Shown: in pieces, positions 37,314-46,962 of the stretch
Position numbering within the stretch: the stretch's first letter is position 1
How the letters are laid out: every line of letters begins with the position of its first letter
Assembly: GCA_030447525.1 (NCBI GenBank)
Contig: JAUJOR010000011.1
Coordinates: forward strand, 91,629 to 153,724
Direction: 5' to 3'
DNA length: 62,096 bases
Source of the DNA: Chloroflexota bacterium
GTDB taxonomy: Bacteria > Chloroflexota > UBA11872 > UBA12225
Notes under the pieces: generated by a model
Database searches by the model: none
What the model saw: the letters and a program-made list of their open reading frames with translations, nothing else
Told to the model about the DNA's origin: nothing
Made by a program: the position numbers and the translations under genes

Positions 37314-37445
37314 AGGCCGGAACTCGCCTCCCAAGCGTAACGCAACGCGCACCGAACAGGCCGCCGGCATTGCCCTTCCATAGGCCGCGGGCCTGCCCTC
37401 GAAATGTATCCGGGAGTCGTCATAACCTTAGCAAGTTAGATGCCC

Positions 37446-37463
37446 CCGGCGGGCACCCGCCGG
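37446..37463 (-). terminator. Short perfect hairpin after the SDR gene
   Basis: ccggcggg and cccgccgg pair perfectly around CA, about 45 bases past the SDR stop on the minus strand. There is no U-tract, so termination is only a possibility. Confidence 0.3.
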
Positions 37464-37508
37464 CCTCATGGAGGCTCGAATTTCCGGCTACACGGCAGCA
37501 GGTGCGTT

Positions 37509-38291
37509 TCAGACACTGAGGCCCCCGTCCACCATCAGCGTGGCGCCCGTGACGTAGGAGGACTCGTGGCCGGCCAGGAAGAGGATGCCGTAGGCGATCT
37601 CCCGCGGCTCGGCCTGGCGCTTGAGGAGGGTGCTGGAGGCGCCGGCCTCCCGCATCTCGGCCTCTGCCTCTGCCAGCGAGATGCCCTTGTCGGCCGCCCG
37701 GCGCCGGACGTGGAACATGGTCAGGGTCGGGCCGGGGCAGATGGCGTTGACGCGCACGCCCTGGGCGGCGTGGTCGCAGGCCATGGAGCGGGTGAGCGCC
37801 AGCACGCCCGCCTTGGTGGCGTCGTACTGGGCCATCCCTCGCCGCCCGGAGACGGCGTTGGCCGAGGAGACGTTGACCACGCTCCCGCCTCCTTGTTTGA
37901 CCATCTCCAGAACGGCGAACTTGGAGCAGTAGGCCACCGCCTTGAGGTTGACGTCCAGGATGAAGTCCCACGACTCGGGCGTGGCCTCTGTGATGGGCCC
38001 CCAGACGCGTACGGCGGCCACGTTGGCCAGCACGTCCAGGCGGCCGAAGCGGGCCACCGTCTCACGTACCGCCCGCTCCGCCTCCGGCTCCCGCGACAGG
38101 TCGGCGCTGATGGCCAGCACGCGCTCGCCTGCGCCGTCGATCTTCCCGGCCGCCTCTCTGGCCGCCGCGCCGTCGTTGTCCACCACCGCCACGCGGGCCC
38201 CCTCCTCCCAGAAGAGGCGCGCCGTCGCCTCGCCGATCCCGCCCCCGCCCCCGGTCACCAGGGCCACCTTGTCCGCCAGGCGCTCGCCCAT
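37509..38291 (-). CDS. Short-chain dehydrogenase/reductase
   Basis: Classical SDR of 260 residues that would oxidise or reduce a hydroxyl/keto group with NAD(P). It has ALVTGGGGGIGEATA (T-G-x-x-x-G-x-G), NVAAV at the NAG position, a catalytic Ser in VNVSSANAVSG and Y-D-A-T-K (the Y-x-x-x-K pair). The C-terminus SSYVTGATLMVDGG is typical. AAGGAGG precedes ATG 38291; the frame continues upstream without homology. An acidic residue after strand 2 (VVDNDG) suggests NAD preference. The substrate is unknown; context suggests a sugar or sugar acid. Confidence 0.92.
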   Translation of the reverse strand: MGERLADKVALVTGGGGGIGEATARLFWEEGARVAVVDNDGAAAREAAGKIDGAGERVLAISADLSREPEAERAVRETVARFGRLDVLANVAAVRVWGPITEATPESWDFILDVNLKAVAYCSKFAVLEMVKQGGGSVVNVSSANAVSGRRGMAQYDATKAGVLALTRSMACDHAAQGVRVNAICPGPTLTMFHVRRRAADKGISLAEAEAEMREAGASSTLLKRQAEPREIAYGILFLAGHESSYVTGATLMVDGGLSV

Positions 38292-38679
38292 GCCCCCTGC
38301 CCTCCTTCTCCCCACACCTACCGCGCCCTTCAGCCGCGGTCTCCGGTTAGCCGCCGCCGTGGAGCAGCCAGCGAGAACCACGCTCTTGCTGCCAGTCGCT
38401 CTAGCACAACAAGTAGCACGCCACCGGGAGCTTACCCTCTCGTGGAGGGTAAGCTCCCGGCGGCGCATCGCCTACGGCCGGTTGATCAAGGGCTGGCCGA
38501 CCTATTGACTGCTGCCCAGGCAGCTGAACGTACAAGCCAGGGGACGCCGGCGTCCCCTGACCTGTGTGGAGCGATCCCCACGGCGATCAATGACGCCGGC
38601 CGGCCTGGCCCAACTGGGCTGAAGTCCCTCGGTAGGTCTCCCAGGTTGGAATCTGCCGCAGGACGACCGTGGAACTGTA
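38292..38679. other. Intergenic stretch between SDR and catalase genes
   Basis: About 390 bases without a supported gene. The only structure found is the 16-bp hairpin at 38424-38460. Confidence 0.5.
38424..38460 (-). terminator. Perfect 16-bp hairpin downstream of the catalase gene
   Basis: Arms ccgggagcttaccctc (38424-38439) and gagggtaagctcccgg (38445-38460) are perfectly complementary around TCGTG. It lies about 220 bases beyond the catalase stop on the minus strand. No U-run follows, so it may be a terminator or another small palindromic element. Confidence 0.5.
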
Positions 38680-40305
38680 TTAGCGCATCGGTTGATGGGA
38701 GGCGGCGCTCCCGGCCATCTGTGGCGACAGGGGCGTGGCCCCGTTCTGGCCGTTCTGGAGTCCCTCGGCGAGGCGCCGGCCGAACTCCTCATCGCACTGG
38801 GTGAAGTGCCAGACCATCTTGTCCTGGATGTGTGGCTCGCACTCCAGCAGGTTGGAGACGAGGTTCTTGACCAGGTCGTCACGCTCCCACTGCTCGATGG
38901 TGCGGTAGCGCTCGCCGGCCTGCTTGTAATCGGCCGTCCGGCTGAGCTTCTTGCGCATCACCCGCCCCTCGACGTACGGCTCGTGGGGCTTGCCGGTCAT
39001 CTCCGGCTGGACGAGGCCGCCGGTGCTGCTCGGCTCGTAGTTCACCTTGGGGTTGGAGCCGGTCTGGTCTACGTAGTAGGTCATCTGCCCGTCACGCTGA
39101 TTGGTGGCGACGCGCGTCTTGGGCTGGTTGATGGGGAGCTGGAGATAGTTCGGTCCCACCCGGTAGCGCTGGGTGTCCGAGTAGGAGAACGTGCGGCCCT
39201 GGAGCATCTTGTCGTCCGAGAAGTCCAGCCCATCCACCAGCACACCGGTGCCGAAGGAGGCCTGCTCCACCTCGGCGAAAAAGTTGTCCGGCCACTTGTT
39301 GAGCACCATCTTGCCCACCGGGCGCAATGGGAACTGGTCCTCCGGCCAGATCTTGGTGTCGTCCAGGGGATCGAAGTCCAGCTCCGGATGCTCGTCGTCG
39401 GACATGATCTGGACGCACAGCTCCCAGACGGGATAGTCGCCCTGCTGGATGGCCTGGTGCAGGTCCCTGGTGGCGTGGCCGGTGTCCTTGGCCTGGATGG
39501 CCGAGGCCTGCTCCTCGGTCAGGGACTTGATGCCCTGCTGGGTCTTCCAGTGGTACTTGACCAGCACGCCCTCGCCCTGCATGTTGACCCACTTGTAGGT
39601 ATTGACGCCGAAGCCGTCCTGGTGCCGGTAGGTGGCCGGGATGCCTCGGGGGCTGAAGAGCCAGGTGAGCATGTGCATCGACTCCCGTGTCTGGCTCATG
39701 AAGTCGAAGATGCGATTAGGCTCCTGGCGGAAGGTGTCCGGCGAGGGCTTGAGGGCGTGAATGACGTCCGGGAACTTGATGGCATCGCGGATAAAGAACA
39801 CCGGGAGGTTGTTGCCTACCAGGTCCCAGTTGCCGTCCTCGGTGTAGAACTTGACGGCGAACCCACGCGGGTCGCGCGACGTCTCGGCCGAGTCCCGCCC
39901 GCCGATGACGGTGGAGAAGCGGACGAAGAGGGGGGTGCGCTTGCCGGCCTGCTGGAACAGCTTGGCCCGGGTGTACTTGCTGATCGGCTCGCCGCCGACG
40001 GTGCCGTAGGCCTCGAAGTAGCCGTGGGCGCCGGCCCCACGGGCGTGCACCACCCGCTCCGGGATCCGCTCGCGATCGAAGTGGCTGATCTTCTCCAGGA
40101 AGTGATAGTTTTCCAGCGTCGTCGGCCCGCGCTCGCCGACGGTGCGGCTATTCTGATTGTCGTAGGCCGGGTGCCCCTGGCGCGTGCTCAGCGTGGGTTG
40201 CGGACGGCCGGCGGTGTCGGGAGCGCTGTCGCCCCTCCCGTTCGTCGCCCCATCGGCGCCGTTCGCTCCACCGGCTCCGTTCGTCGCGTTGGCTCCATCG
40301 CTCAT
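38680..40305 (-). CDS. Heme catalase
   Basis: Monofunctional catalase that splits hydrogen peroxide. 541 residues. It shows the distal His in [53 protein letters not shown] with the distal Asn, [18 protein letters not shown], and the proximal heme-ligand Tyr in [13 protein letters not shown]. The first 45 residues are Gly/Ala/Asn-rich low complexity. ATG 40305 overlaps the stop of the Fur-type regulator gene as ATGA, so translation is probably coupled. Regulation by that peroxide- or metal-sensing regulator is likely. Confidence 0.96.
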   Translation of the reverse strand: MSDGANATNGAGGANGADGATNGRGDSAPDTAGRPQPTLSTRQGHPAYDNQNSRTVGERGPTTLENYHFLEKISHFDRERIPERVVHARGAGAHGYFEAYGTVGGEPISKYTRAKLFQQAGKRTPLFVRFSTVIGGRDSAETSRDPRGFAVKFYTEDGNWDLVGNNLPVFFIRDAIKFPDVIHALKPSPDTFRQEPNRIFDFMSQTRESMHMLTWLFSPRGIPATYRHQDGFGVNTYKWVNMQGEGVLVKYHWKTQQGIKSLTEEQASAIQAKDTGHATRDLHQAIQQGDYPVWELCVQIMSDDEHPELDFDPLDDTKIWPEDQFPLRPVGKMVLNKWPDNFFAEVEQASFGTGVLVDGLDFSDDKMLQGRTFSYSDTQRYRVGPNYLQLPINQPKTRVATNQRDGQMTYYVDQTGSNPKVNYEPSSTGGLVQPEMTGKPHEPYVEGRVMRKKLSRTADYKQAGERYRTIEQWERDDLVKNLVSNLLECEPHIQDKMVWHFTQCDEEFGRRLAEGLQNGQNGATPLSPQMAGSAASHQPMR

Positions 40306-40763
40306 GGCCGTGCGTGCGCTCCTTTCAGGGTATCTGCGTGGTGCTTGTGGCACGTTGGGCACAGGCCCCAGAACGTGACCTGGGCCTCCTCGATCAGGAA
40401 GCCGTGGGTCGCGGATGGCTCGAGGCAGGGGGCGTCGCCGACGAGGCAATCGACGTCGACGGTGACGCCACACCGGCGGCAGATGACGTGGTGGTGATTG
40501 TCGCCAACGCGGGTCTCGTAATGGGCCGGGCTCCCTGGCAGCTCGATACGGCGCAGGATGCCGGCGGCAGTCAGCGCGCGCAGGTTATCGTAGACGGCCT
40601 GCGTCGAGAGCGCCCCCAGGCGGGGCCGCACCGCCGTGGCCACGGCTTCGGCGTCGAGATGAAGGTTCACCCCTACGAGCACCTCCAGCACGGCCAGGCG
40701 CGCCGCCGTCACCCGCAGACCCGCCTCACGGAGGCGCTCGACGGCGGCGCCGTCACGAAGCAT
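40302..40763 (-). CDS. Fur-family transcriptional regulator (FurA/PerR-like)
   Basis: 153-residue metal-dependent DNA-binding regulator. The N-terminal winged helix is [19 protein letters not shown]...[18 protein letters not shown]. The sensor region has [19 protein letters not shown], and two C-x-x-C pairs (CRRC, CPTC) would bind structural zinc. Its coupling to catalase mirrors mycobacterial furA-katG and PerR-catalase units, which favours peroxide sensing over iron control. It probably autoregulates the two-gene operon (inference; no operator was identified). Confidence 0.92.
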   Translation of the reverse strand: MLRDGAAVERLREAGLRVTAARLAVLEVLVGVNLHLDAEAVATAVRPRLGALSTQAVYDNLRALTAAGILRRIELPGSPAHYETRVGDNHHHVICRRCGVTVDVDCLVGDAPCLEPSATHGFLIEEAQVTFWGLCPTCHKHHADTLKGAHARP

Positions 40764-40972
40764 CGCCGGAGTCTAGGCGCTAGATTGGAATGAGTCAAGG
40801 ATTTGATACGTTCTCAGGAGTGGTGTCGCCAGGCATCTGGCACGCCGCATGCACGCAAGGTCGGTGACGGCGCCCAGGTGGCCGGGCGCCCCTGCCGTCG
40901 AGGTGACCCGGTGGTCTTGGTAGCGGACGAGGGGGCGTGGCGGGCGCCGGCGCTGGAGAGGGGGAAGCGGGG

Positions 40973-42202
40973 ATGCAGGGACACTCAGACGGCGCGGCCC
41001 GGGCCACGCCACCTATCGGCTTGACAGAGGGTGCGGCCTGGCGGGTAACCACCCGAGGGATCCTCTTCACCCTAGGCGTCTTGTTGGCCGTGTGGCTCTT
41101 GGTGCGCCTCCAGGGGGTGGTGATCCAGGTGCTCCTGGCGGTGATCATCGCCGCCGGCATGACGCCGCTGGTAGATCGCCTGACGCAGCCCCTGCACCTG
41201 GGGATCGGCCGGCGCACCTGGACGCCCCCCCGGGCCCTGGTGGTGCTCGTCCTCTACTTGCTGCTCATTGCCGCGACGTTCTTTCTCGGCGCCGTCCTGA
41301 TTCCGCCGGTGGTGGGGGACGCCGAGGAGCTGGTCACCCACCTGCCCGAGTACGCGCAGCAGGCCCAGGCTTGGATCGCGGAGCTCCCGGAGCGATACCC
41401 CTTCCTGCCCCCGGTGGACCTGGACGGCGGGCTCGCCGGCCAGCTAGGGGAAATTACCTCACGGGCGACGGCCCTGGTGGGGCAGGCGCTGGTGCTGGTG
41501 CGTGTGGTCTTAGGAGTGCTCACCGGGGCGCTAAACGGCATCTTCATCCTCATCCTGGCCCTGTACATCACCCAGGATCGGGAGCGTATCCGGCAGTACA
41601 TCGTCGGCTTCCTCCCCGCCACACGCCAGGGGCAGGCAGAAGAGCTGGCCCGGCGCATTGGAGGGCGCCTGGGGGGCTGGCTGCGGGGTCAGATCATTCT
41701 CAGCGTCATCATCGGCGCGCTGACCCTGGTCGGACTCTCGGTTATCGGCGTCAGGTACGCCGTCCTGCTGGCCCTGGTGGCGGCTCTCGGCGAGGCCATT
41801 CCGATGGTAGGCCCGATCTTCAGCGCCGTCCCTGCCGTGATCATCGCCTTTTTCCAATCCCCCCTGCAGGGGAGCCTGACGCTGGGGCTCTACGTGGTCA
41901 TCCAGCAGCTGGAAAACAACCTGATCGTCCCCAAGGTCATGGAGCGCGCCGTGGCCTTGCACCCCCTGGCCGTGCTGGTGGCGCTGTTGGCGGGGGCCGA
42001 GCTGCTGGGCGTCACCGGGGCCATCCTCTCCGTGCCGGTGGCCGCCGCCTTTTCTGTGGTGCTGGACGAGGTGCGCCGCGAGCGCCAGCAGAGCGCGGCG
42101 CGTAAGGGGCAACCTACCATCGACCAGGCGCCGCGCCTGACCGAGCCTCAGGAACAGCAAGAGCCGGGAGTGGAGGTCAAGCCCGCTCCCCAGCCAGCGT
42201 AG
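40973..42202 (+). CDS. AI-2E family transporter (UPF0118-type membrane protein)
   Basis: Predicted integral membrane exporter of 409 residues with about eight helices. GILFTLGVLLAVWLLVRL opens the membrane part. A middle soluble segment (ELVTHLPEYAQQAQAWI) lies between helices. The conserved C-terminal region includes GEAIPMVGPIFSAVPAVIIAF, QQLENNLIVPKVM and HPLAVLVALLAGAELLG. ATG 40973 follows ggagagggggaagcg. Family members have been linked to AI-2 release or ion antiport; the specific substrate is not predictable. A charged C-terminal tail is cytoplasmic. Confidence 0.88.
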   Translation: MQGHSDGAARATPPIGLTEGAAWRVTTRGILFTLGVLLAVWLLVRLQGVVIQVLLAVIIAAGMTPLVDRLTQPLHLGIGRRTWTPPRALVVLVLYLLLIAATFFLGAVLIPPVVGDAEELVTHLPEYAQQAQAWIAELPERYPFLPPVDLDGGLAGQLGEITSRATALVGQALVLVRVVLGVLTGALNGIFILILALYITQDRERIRQYIVGFLPATRQGQAEELARRIGGRLGGWLRGQIILSVIIGALTLVGLSVIGVRYAVLLALVAALGEAIPMVGPIFSAVPAVIIAFFQSPLQGSLTLGLYVVIQQLENNLIVPKVMERAVALHPLAVLVALLAGAELLGVTGAILSVPVAAAFSVVLDEVRRERQQSAARKGQPTIDQAPRLTEPQEQQEPGVEVKPAPQPA

Positions 42203-42295
42203 GCCAGTCGGAGGGGGCATCATCAGGGAGCTGGAAGGCCCGTGCTTGACGTTGATTGACGGCATTACAGGGCACTACATAGAGATGGCAGTGCT

Positions 42296-42982
42296 ATGGA
42301 GAGCGCGAAGGCGCTCCTGATCGACCTGGACGGGGTGGTCCGGCGCTGGGACCGGAATGCGCACCCCGCGAGCGCCATCGAGGTCACGTTTGGCCTCCCG
42401 CCCGGCGCCGTCGCCGCCACGGCTTTCGCCGCCGAGTTGCTCGAGGAGGCGATCCTGGGGCGCATCGCCGACGAAGTCTGGCGCCAGCGAGTCGTCGACA
42501 GGCTGGCGGCGCAGTACGACCGGCCGACCGCGGCTGGCGCCGTCGCGGCCTGGTCGGCCGGCAGCGGGGTGGTAGACCATGACGTTCTGGACCTCGTGCG
42601 GGCCGTCCGTGCGCGGGCGCCGGTATGCCTGGTCACGAATGCGACGACGCGCCTTGAGAGCGACCTGGAGCGCCTGGGGATCAGTGGGGAGTTCGACGCC
42701 GTGGTCAGCTCCGCCCGGGTAGGGGCGCGCAAACCACAGCCTGAGATCTTCCACGCCGCGCTGCAGGCGGTCGACGTCCCCGCCGAGCGGGCGTTCTTCA
42801 TTGATGACACCCGCCTCCACGTCGAAGCCGCCACATCCCTGGGGCTCCGTGGCCATGTGTTCCTAGACGCCCCGCGCCTCACGGCGGCGCTCCAGGCTGA
42901 TTGCGCCTTCCCCTCGCTGTCCGTCGCTGGTGCGGCGCGCCCCTGCGGCGCGGGCGAACGTACCCCCGGCGGGGAGCGGTAG
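42296..42982 (+). CDS. HAD-superfamily hydrolase (subfamily IA)
   Basis: Predicted phosphatase-like protein of 228 residues. Motif I is LLIDLDGVVRRWD (nucleophile Asp and second Asp), motif II Thr in CLVTNAT, motif III Lys in GARKPQPEIF, and motif IV FFIDDTRLHVEAA. A helical cap (residues 20-95) places it in subfamily IA. The last 25 residues are Gly/Pro-rich. No substrate can be named. Confidence 0.88.
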   Translation: MESAKALLIDLDGVVRRWDRNAHPASAIEVTFGLPPGAVAATAFAAELLEEAILGRIADEVWRQRVVDRLAAQYDRPTAAGAVAAWSAGSGVVDHDVLDLVRAVRARAPVCLVTNATTRLESDLERLGISGEFDAVVSSARVGARKPQPEIFHAALQAVDVPAERAFFIDDTRLHVEAATSLGLRGHVFLDAPRLTAALQADCAFPSLSVAGAARPCGAGERTPGGER

Positions 42983-43043
42983 ACTCCCCCCCGTTACCCG
43001 GCGCCGGCGTCTGCGCCGCAGGGGAACGGAGGAGCAGCGCGAC

Positions 43044-44234
43044 ATGCCCAAGTACCGTACCGCCATCATCGCCTGCGGCACCATCGGCCGGGTGCACGCC
43101 CGCGGCTGGCAGGACGTCCCCGGCCAGCCCGTGGCCATCGGGGCCATCGCCGACACCCACTCGGACGCCCGCCGCGAGTTCGGCGACTTCTTCGGCGTGC
43201 CCGAGGAGCACCGCTACTCGGACTACCGGGAGATGCTCGACCGCGAGCGACCGGACTTCGTGGACGTGTGCTCCTGGCATCGCCTGCACGCCGAGATGAC
43301 CATCGCGGCCGCGTCACGCAAGCCGAAGGTGATCCTCTGCCAGAAGCCGATGGCCGTGGACCTGGCCGAGGCTGACCAGATGCTCACCGCCTGCGAGCGC
43401 AACGGGGTAAAGCTGTTCATCGCCTTCCAGCGCCCGCACCATGCCACCTGGCTCAAAGCCCGGGAGCTGCTCCGCCAGGGGGCTATCGGCAAGCCCATCC
43501 AGGTGACCCTCGACGACGGCGGAAACATCCTCAATACCAACTCCCACAACATCCGGCTGGCCCTGTTCCTGATGGACGAGCCCCGGGTGGAGTGGGTCAT
43601 GGGGGCGGCGGAGCGCACCACTGAGGTCATGGAGCGAGGCATCCCCTGCGAGGACCGCTGCCTGGGGCTGGCCGGCTGTGACAACGGGGCCACCATCCTT
43701 ATCCAGGGAGAGCTCCTGACGCACAACCACGTCGGCGACCGGCGCATCCGCATCGGCCAGGGCGCCCGGGTGATCGGCACCGACGGGATGATGGAGCTCT
43801 GGACCGGCCGGCCGCCGGACGATCGGATCCGCTCGGACGGGGAGATGGCCCAGCCGGAGGGCCCTTCGGCAAAGTACAACGACGAGTTCGGCGTCGTGCG
43901 GTACTTGAACGGGACGTCACAGGGCTGGGTGGACGTCGAGGCCCCCTGGCACGACTGCTGGGCGCACCAGTGCCAGGAAGCAATCGACCTGGTGGAAGGC
44001 CGGCCCGTGGAGCCGATCAGCGATGCCCGGCACGGGCGGGCGGTGCAAGAGGTGATGATGGCCCTGTTCGAGTCGGCCCGCAAGCGCCGGCGTATCGACC
44101 TGCCCCTCAAGACCAAGGTCAATCCCCTGGCGCTGATGGTGGAGCGGGGGGAGCTGCCGGTGGAGTGGCCGGGGGCCTACGAGCGCCGCGCCCGCCTCGT
44201 GCGGGGCGAGGCCATGTCCTGGCACGACGCGTGA
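43044..44234 (+). CDS. Gfo/Idh/MocA family oxidoreductase
   Basis: NAD(P)-dependent sugar dehydrogenase-like protein of 396 residues, intact, unlike the one at 3564-4729. Rossmann start AIIACGTIGRVHARGW; the usual E-K-P motif is C-Q-K-P-M-A, keeping the Lys that contacts cofactor and substrate but replacing the Glu. GELLTHNHVGDRRIRIG and VEAPWHDCWAHQCQEAIDLV fit the C-terminal substrate domain. ggaggagc precedes ATG 43044. It is unlinked to an obvious operon. The substrate is probably a sugar or inositol derivative. Confidence 0.88.
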   Translation: MPKYRTAIIACGTIGRVHARGWQDVPGQPVAIGAIADTHSDARREFGDFFGVPEEHRYSDYREMLDRERPDFVDVCSWHRLHAEMTIAAASRKPKVILCQKPMAVDLAEADQMLTACERNGVKLFIAFQRPHHATWLKARELLRQGAIGKPIQVTLDDGGNILNTNSHNIRLALFLMDEPRVEWVMGAAERTTEVMERGIPCEDRCLGLAGCDNGATILIQGELLTHNHVGDRRIRIGQGARVIGTDGMMELWTGRPPDDRIRSDGEMAQPEGPSAKYNDEFGVVRYLNGTSQGWVDVEAPWHDCWAHQCQEAIDLVEGRPVEPISDARHGRAVQEVMMALFESARKRRRIDLPLKTKVNPLALMVERGELPVEWPGAYERRARLVRGEAMSWHDA

Positions 44235-44322
44235 GCCGGGGTCTCGCCTGCAGCCTATAGCCGGCAACCAGGACTCGCCCTGCCGCCCTTGAGCAACGTG
44301 CACGCCGCGCCTTTGTTCGCCC

Positions 44323-45483
44323 TTATCCCCTTGCTTCGCCCCGGACGTGGGCGTCGAAGAACGCCAGGGTGCGCCCGATGGCCAGGTCCCAGGTGGCGCC
44401 GGCCCAGTTGTGGGGGGCGCCGGGATAGGTAAGGAGTTCGTGGGCTTTCCCCGCCCCCAATAGGGCGCGGTCGAGCGAGACGGCGTGAGCGTAGGGCACG
44501 GCGGCGTCGGCCGTGCCGTGGTGGATTTGCACCGGCCCGACGACGTCGGCGAGGTACTGGCGCGCCGACATGCGCCGGTAGAGATCGGGTTGCTCGTCCG
44601 GGTGACCGTAGCGCTCGCGCAGCTCGCCCTCCGGCCGGCGAATCCAGTCCCGTAGATATAGCCAGGCGTCCACGGCGTCGGCGCTCACGCCGGCCCAGAT
44701 AACGGTGGCGTCCACATCCTTGCTTACCACCATCATTCGCTCGGCGATACTCCCCCCGTTGGAGTGTCCCCACACCCCCACGCGGCCGGTGTCCGCCTGG
44801 GGCAGTGTCTTGAGCGCGCTCAATAAGTTAAGGGCGTCGATCACGTAGGCGGTGTCGAGGTGGGCGCCCGCCGCTGTGCCGGGGGAGTTGCCGTGGCCGC
44901 GGTAGTCCGAGCCGGCGGTGAGGTAGCCGCGGGCGGCAAGGTAATCCCCCTCGCGCTTGGTGTAGTTGGATGCCACGGGGACGTACCCGGCCGGGTTGAC
45001 GTAGCCGTGGTTGATGAGCAGCACGGGGAAAGGCCCGTTCCCCTGCGGGACGTTGAGATAGCCGGTGACGCGCAGCCCGTCGGAGGGGTAGGTGATCAAG
45101 TAGCTGGTGTACGCCGGCGTCGTGGCCAGGGTGCGCACGATCTCGATCGGTCCTCCCTCATAGGGACGGGCCCGCAGCCCGGCGATGGTGCGCTGGTCGC
45201 CGGGATCTTCCGGCGCCTCGGCCGTGCCCTGGGGCACCCGAAGGTTCACCGGAGTGGGGGTAGGGGCCGGCGTGGCCGTGGCCGGGGGCGGGGTGGGCGG
45301 CGGCGAGGCGGTCGCCGCCGGGGTCGCCCCCGGGGCGGCAGTCCCCGGCGCGCCCGAGGGGGTAGTGAGGGCAGCGCCCGTGGCCTGGGCCAGGGCCGCG
45401 GCGGCGCCCTCCGGGGGGGCCACCGGCCCGATGGTGCAGCCGAGAACCAGCAAGGCCAGGAGGAGGAGGGGCGCCGCCATCAC
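44323..45483 (-). CDS. Alpha/beta hydrolase lipoprotein (peptidase S9/acyl-esterase-like)
   Basis: 386 residues. A signal peptide ends in lipobox L-V-L-G-C (Cys about 16), followed by a long Ala/Pro/Thr linker (residues 20-80) of the kind that holds a domain off the membrane. The catalytic domain has LLINHGYVNP, a nucleophile G-H-S-N-G-G near residue 246, and late HHGTADAAVPYAHA and PGAPHNW, giving the Asp and His. This layout matches prolyl-oligopeptidase-like or acyl-esterase-like surface hydrolases. Start at 45483 or the next Met. Substrate unknown. Confidence 0.85.
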   Translation of the reverse strand: MMAAPLLLLALLVLGCTIGPVAPPEGAAAALAQATGAALTTPSGAPGTAAPGATPAATASPPPTPPPATATPAPTPTPVNLRVPQGTAEAPEDPGDQRTIAGLRARPYEGGPIEIVRTLATTPAYTSYLITYPSDGLRVTGYLNVPQGNGPFPVLLINHGYVNPAGYVPVASNYTKREGDYLAARGYLTAGSDYRGHGNSPGTAAGAHLDTAYVIDALNLLSALKTLPQADTGRVGVWGHSNGGSIAERMMVVSKDVDATVIWAGVSADAVDAWLYLRDWIRRPEGELRERYGHPDEQPDLYRRMSARQYLADVVGPVQIHHGTADAAVPYAHAVSLDRALLGAGKAHELLTYPGAPHNWAGATWDLAIGRTLAFFDAHVRGEARG

Positions 45484-45597
45484 CCCACGAGTGTAGCGTC
45501 TCCCGCCGCCGGCTTACGGAGCCACCGGCGCTCGCGACCACCACGTCTCTCGCCGGCGAGCCTGGATGCGGCGCGCCCAGGTGTGACCTGCTGGACG

Positions 45598-46956
45598 TTA
45601 GGGCGGTGGCGAACCGAGGGCTGCCCCCTCCGGCTCGGAGAGGAGCGTGGCATTGCACGCCTGCACGCCCCGCCCCTGGACGGCGGTCACCTCGAACCGG
45701 ACGCGTCCGCTCTGGACAATGTCGCCGACGCGGGGCGGGCGCCCCAGGAGCGTGAGGACGAGCCCGCCGACGGTGTCCACCTCGGCGTGCTCCAGGGGCA
45801 CCCCAAGGGCTTCGCCCACCTCGTCCAGGCGGACGGTGCCCGCGACTCGCAGACCCCCGGCCGCGCCGTCGGGGGCGATCTCCAGGGGCGTTGCCCCGTC
45901 CTCCATTGGACCGATCACTTCTTCGAAGAGGTCCTCGAGCGTGACGATCCCAGCCGTTCCGCCGTACTCGTCCAGCACCACGGACAGCTGCGTGCCCTGC
46001 CGGCGCATGGCTCGTAGGACGGCGTCGAGTGTCGCCGCCTCGGGGACGTAGGGGAGCGGCCGGGCGTCGCGCGCGGCGAGGGGCCGCGCCTCCAGCAGGA
46101 GGCGCAGCACATCCTTGATGTGGACGGCGCCGAGGAGGTGGTCCAGATCGCCGTCGTAGACCGGGTAGCGGGTGTGGCGCGACCGACGCAGGATGTCGCG
46201 CACGGCGTCCGGGGTCGCCCCCACCGGAATGCCCGTCACCCGCACCCGGGGCACCATCACTTCGTGGGCGGTGCGGTCGCCGAACTCGAACAGCTCGCGC
46301 AGGACGTTACCGGACTCCTCCTGGAGGAGCCCGCCGGCCTGGCTCTCCTGGACGATGTACTCCAGCTCCTCTGGGGTGTGGTACTGCTCGTGGCCGGCCG
46401 TTTGCCGGTCGACGCCGACGAGACGGAGGAGCGCGTTGCCGATCCCGTTCAGGGCGATGACCAGCGGGTAGAGGAGCGCCTTGATCCACTGCATCGGCCG
46501 GGCGATAGCCAGAACCGTAGCCTCGGCCCGCTGCAGGGCCAGTGATTTGGGCACCATCTCCCCCAGGACGATGTGGACGTACGTCAGGAGGGTGACGGCG
46601 AGTACGCTGGCCACGGCGTGGGCGGCCAGCCAGCGCGACAGCCCGACCTGTTCGAAAAACGGGCTCAGGGCGTGATCGAGCCACTCTGCCAGGACGTGCT
46701 CGCCGTACATGCCCAGCCCGAGGCTGGCCCCGGTGATCCCGAGCTGGGCGGTGGCAATGTAGCGATCCTGCAGGCGCGGGTTGTGCAGCAGGCGTCGTAC
46801 CAGCCGCGCTCGGGGATCGCCCTCGTCTGCGCGCCGCTCCACCGCCGTGCGCGGTGCCCCTACCAGGGCGAATTCAGCGGCAACGAACAGCCCGTTGAGC
46901 AACACCAGCAGGAGGATGATCAGCAGGGGCAGGATGATCGCTCCCATGTTCTCCAT
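45598..46956 (-). CDS. CNNM/CorC-like membrane protein (DUF21 + CBS pair + CorC_HlyC)
   Basis: 452 residues. The N-terminal DUF21 membrane domain (ILPLLIILLLVLLNGLFVAAEFALVG, and GEMVPKSLALQRAE) is followed by two CBS domains (EVMVPRVRVTGIPV; HLLGAVHIKDVLRLLLEARP) and a C-terminal transporter-associated domain (VVLDEYGGTAGIVTLEDLFEEVIG then DTVGGLVLTLLGRPP). Such proteins are linked to Mg/Co homeostasis. Immediately follows a paralogue with a 6-base gap, so they form an operon and may act as a heteromer. Confidence 0.9.
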   Translation of the reverse strand: MENMGAIILPLLIILLLVLLNGLFVAAEFALVGAPRTAVERRADEGDPRARLVRRLLHNPRLQDRYIATAQLGITGASLGLGMYGEHVLAEWLDHALSPFFEQVGLSRWLAAHAVASVLAVTLLTYVHIVLGEMVPKSLALQRAEATVLAIARPMQWIKALLYPLVIALNGIGNALLRLVGVDRQTAGHEQYHTPEELEYIVQESQAGGLLQEESGNVLRELFEFGDRTAHEVMVPRVRVTGIPVGATPDAVRDILRRSRHTRYPVYDGDLDHLLGAVHIKDVLRLLLEARPLAARDARPLPYVPEAATLDAVLRAMRRQGTQLSVVLDEYGGTAGIVTLEDLFEEVIGPMEDGATPLEIAPDGAAGGLRVAGTVRLDEVGEALGVPLEHAEVDTVGGLVLTLLGRPPRVGDIVQSGRVRFEVTAVQGRGVQACNATLLSEPEGAALGSPPP

Positions 46957-46962
46957 CCCTCC

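Noticed and set aside
38692..40497. 601-codon plus-strand open frame
   Set aside because: Antisense to catalase, whose motifs are unmistakable.
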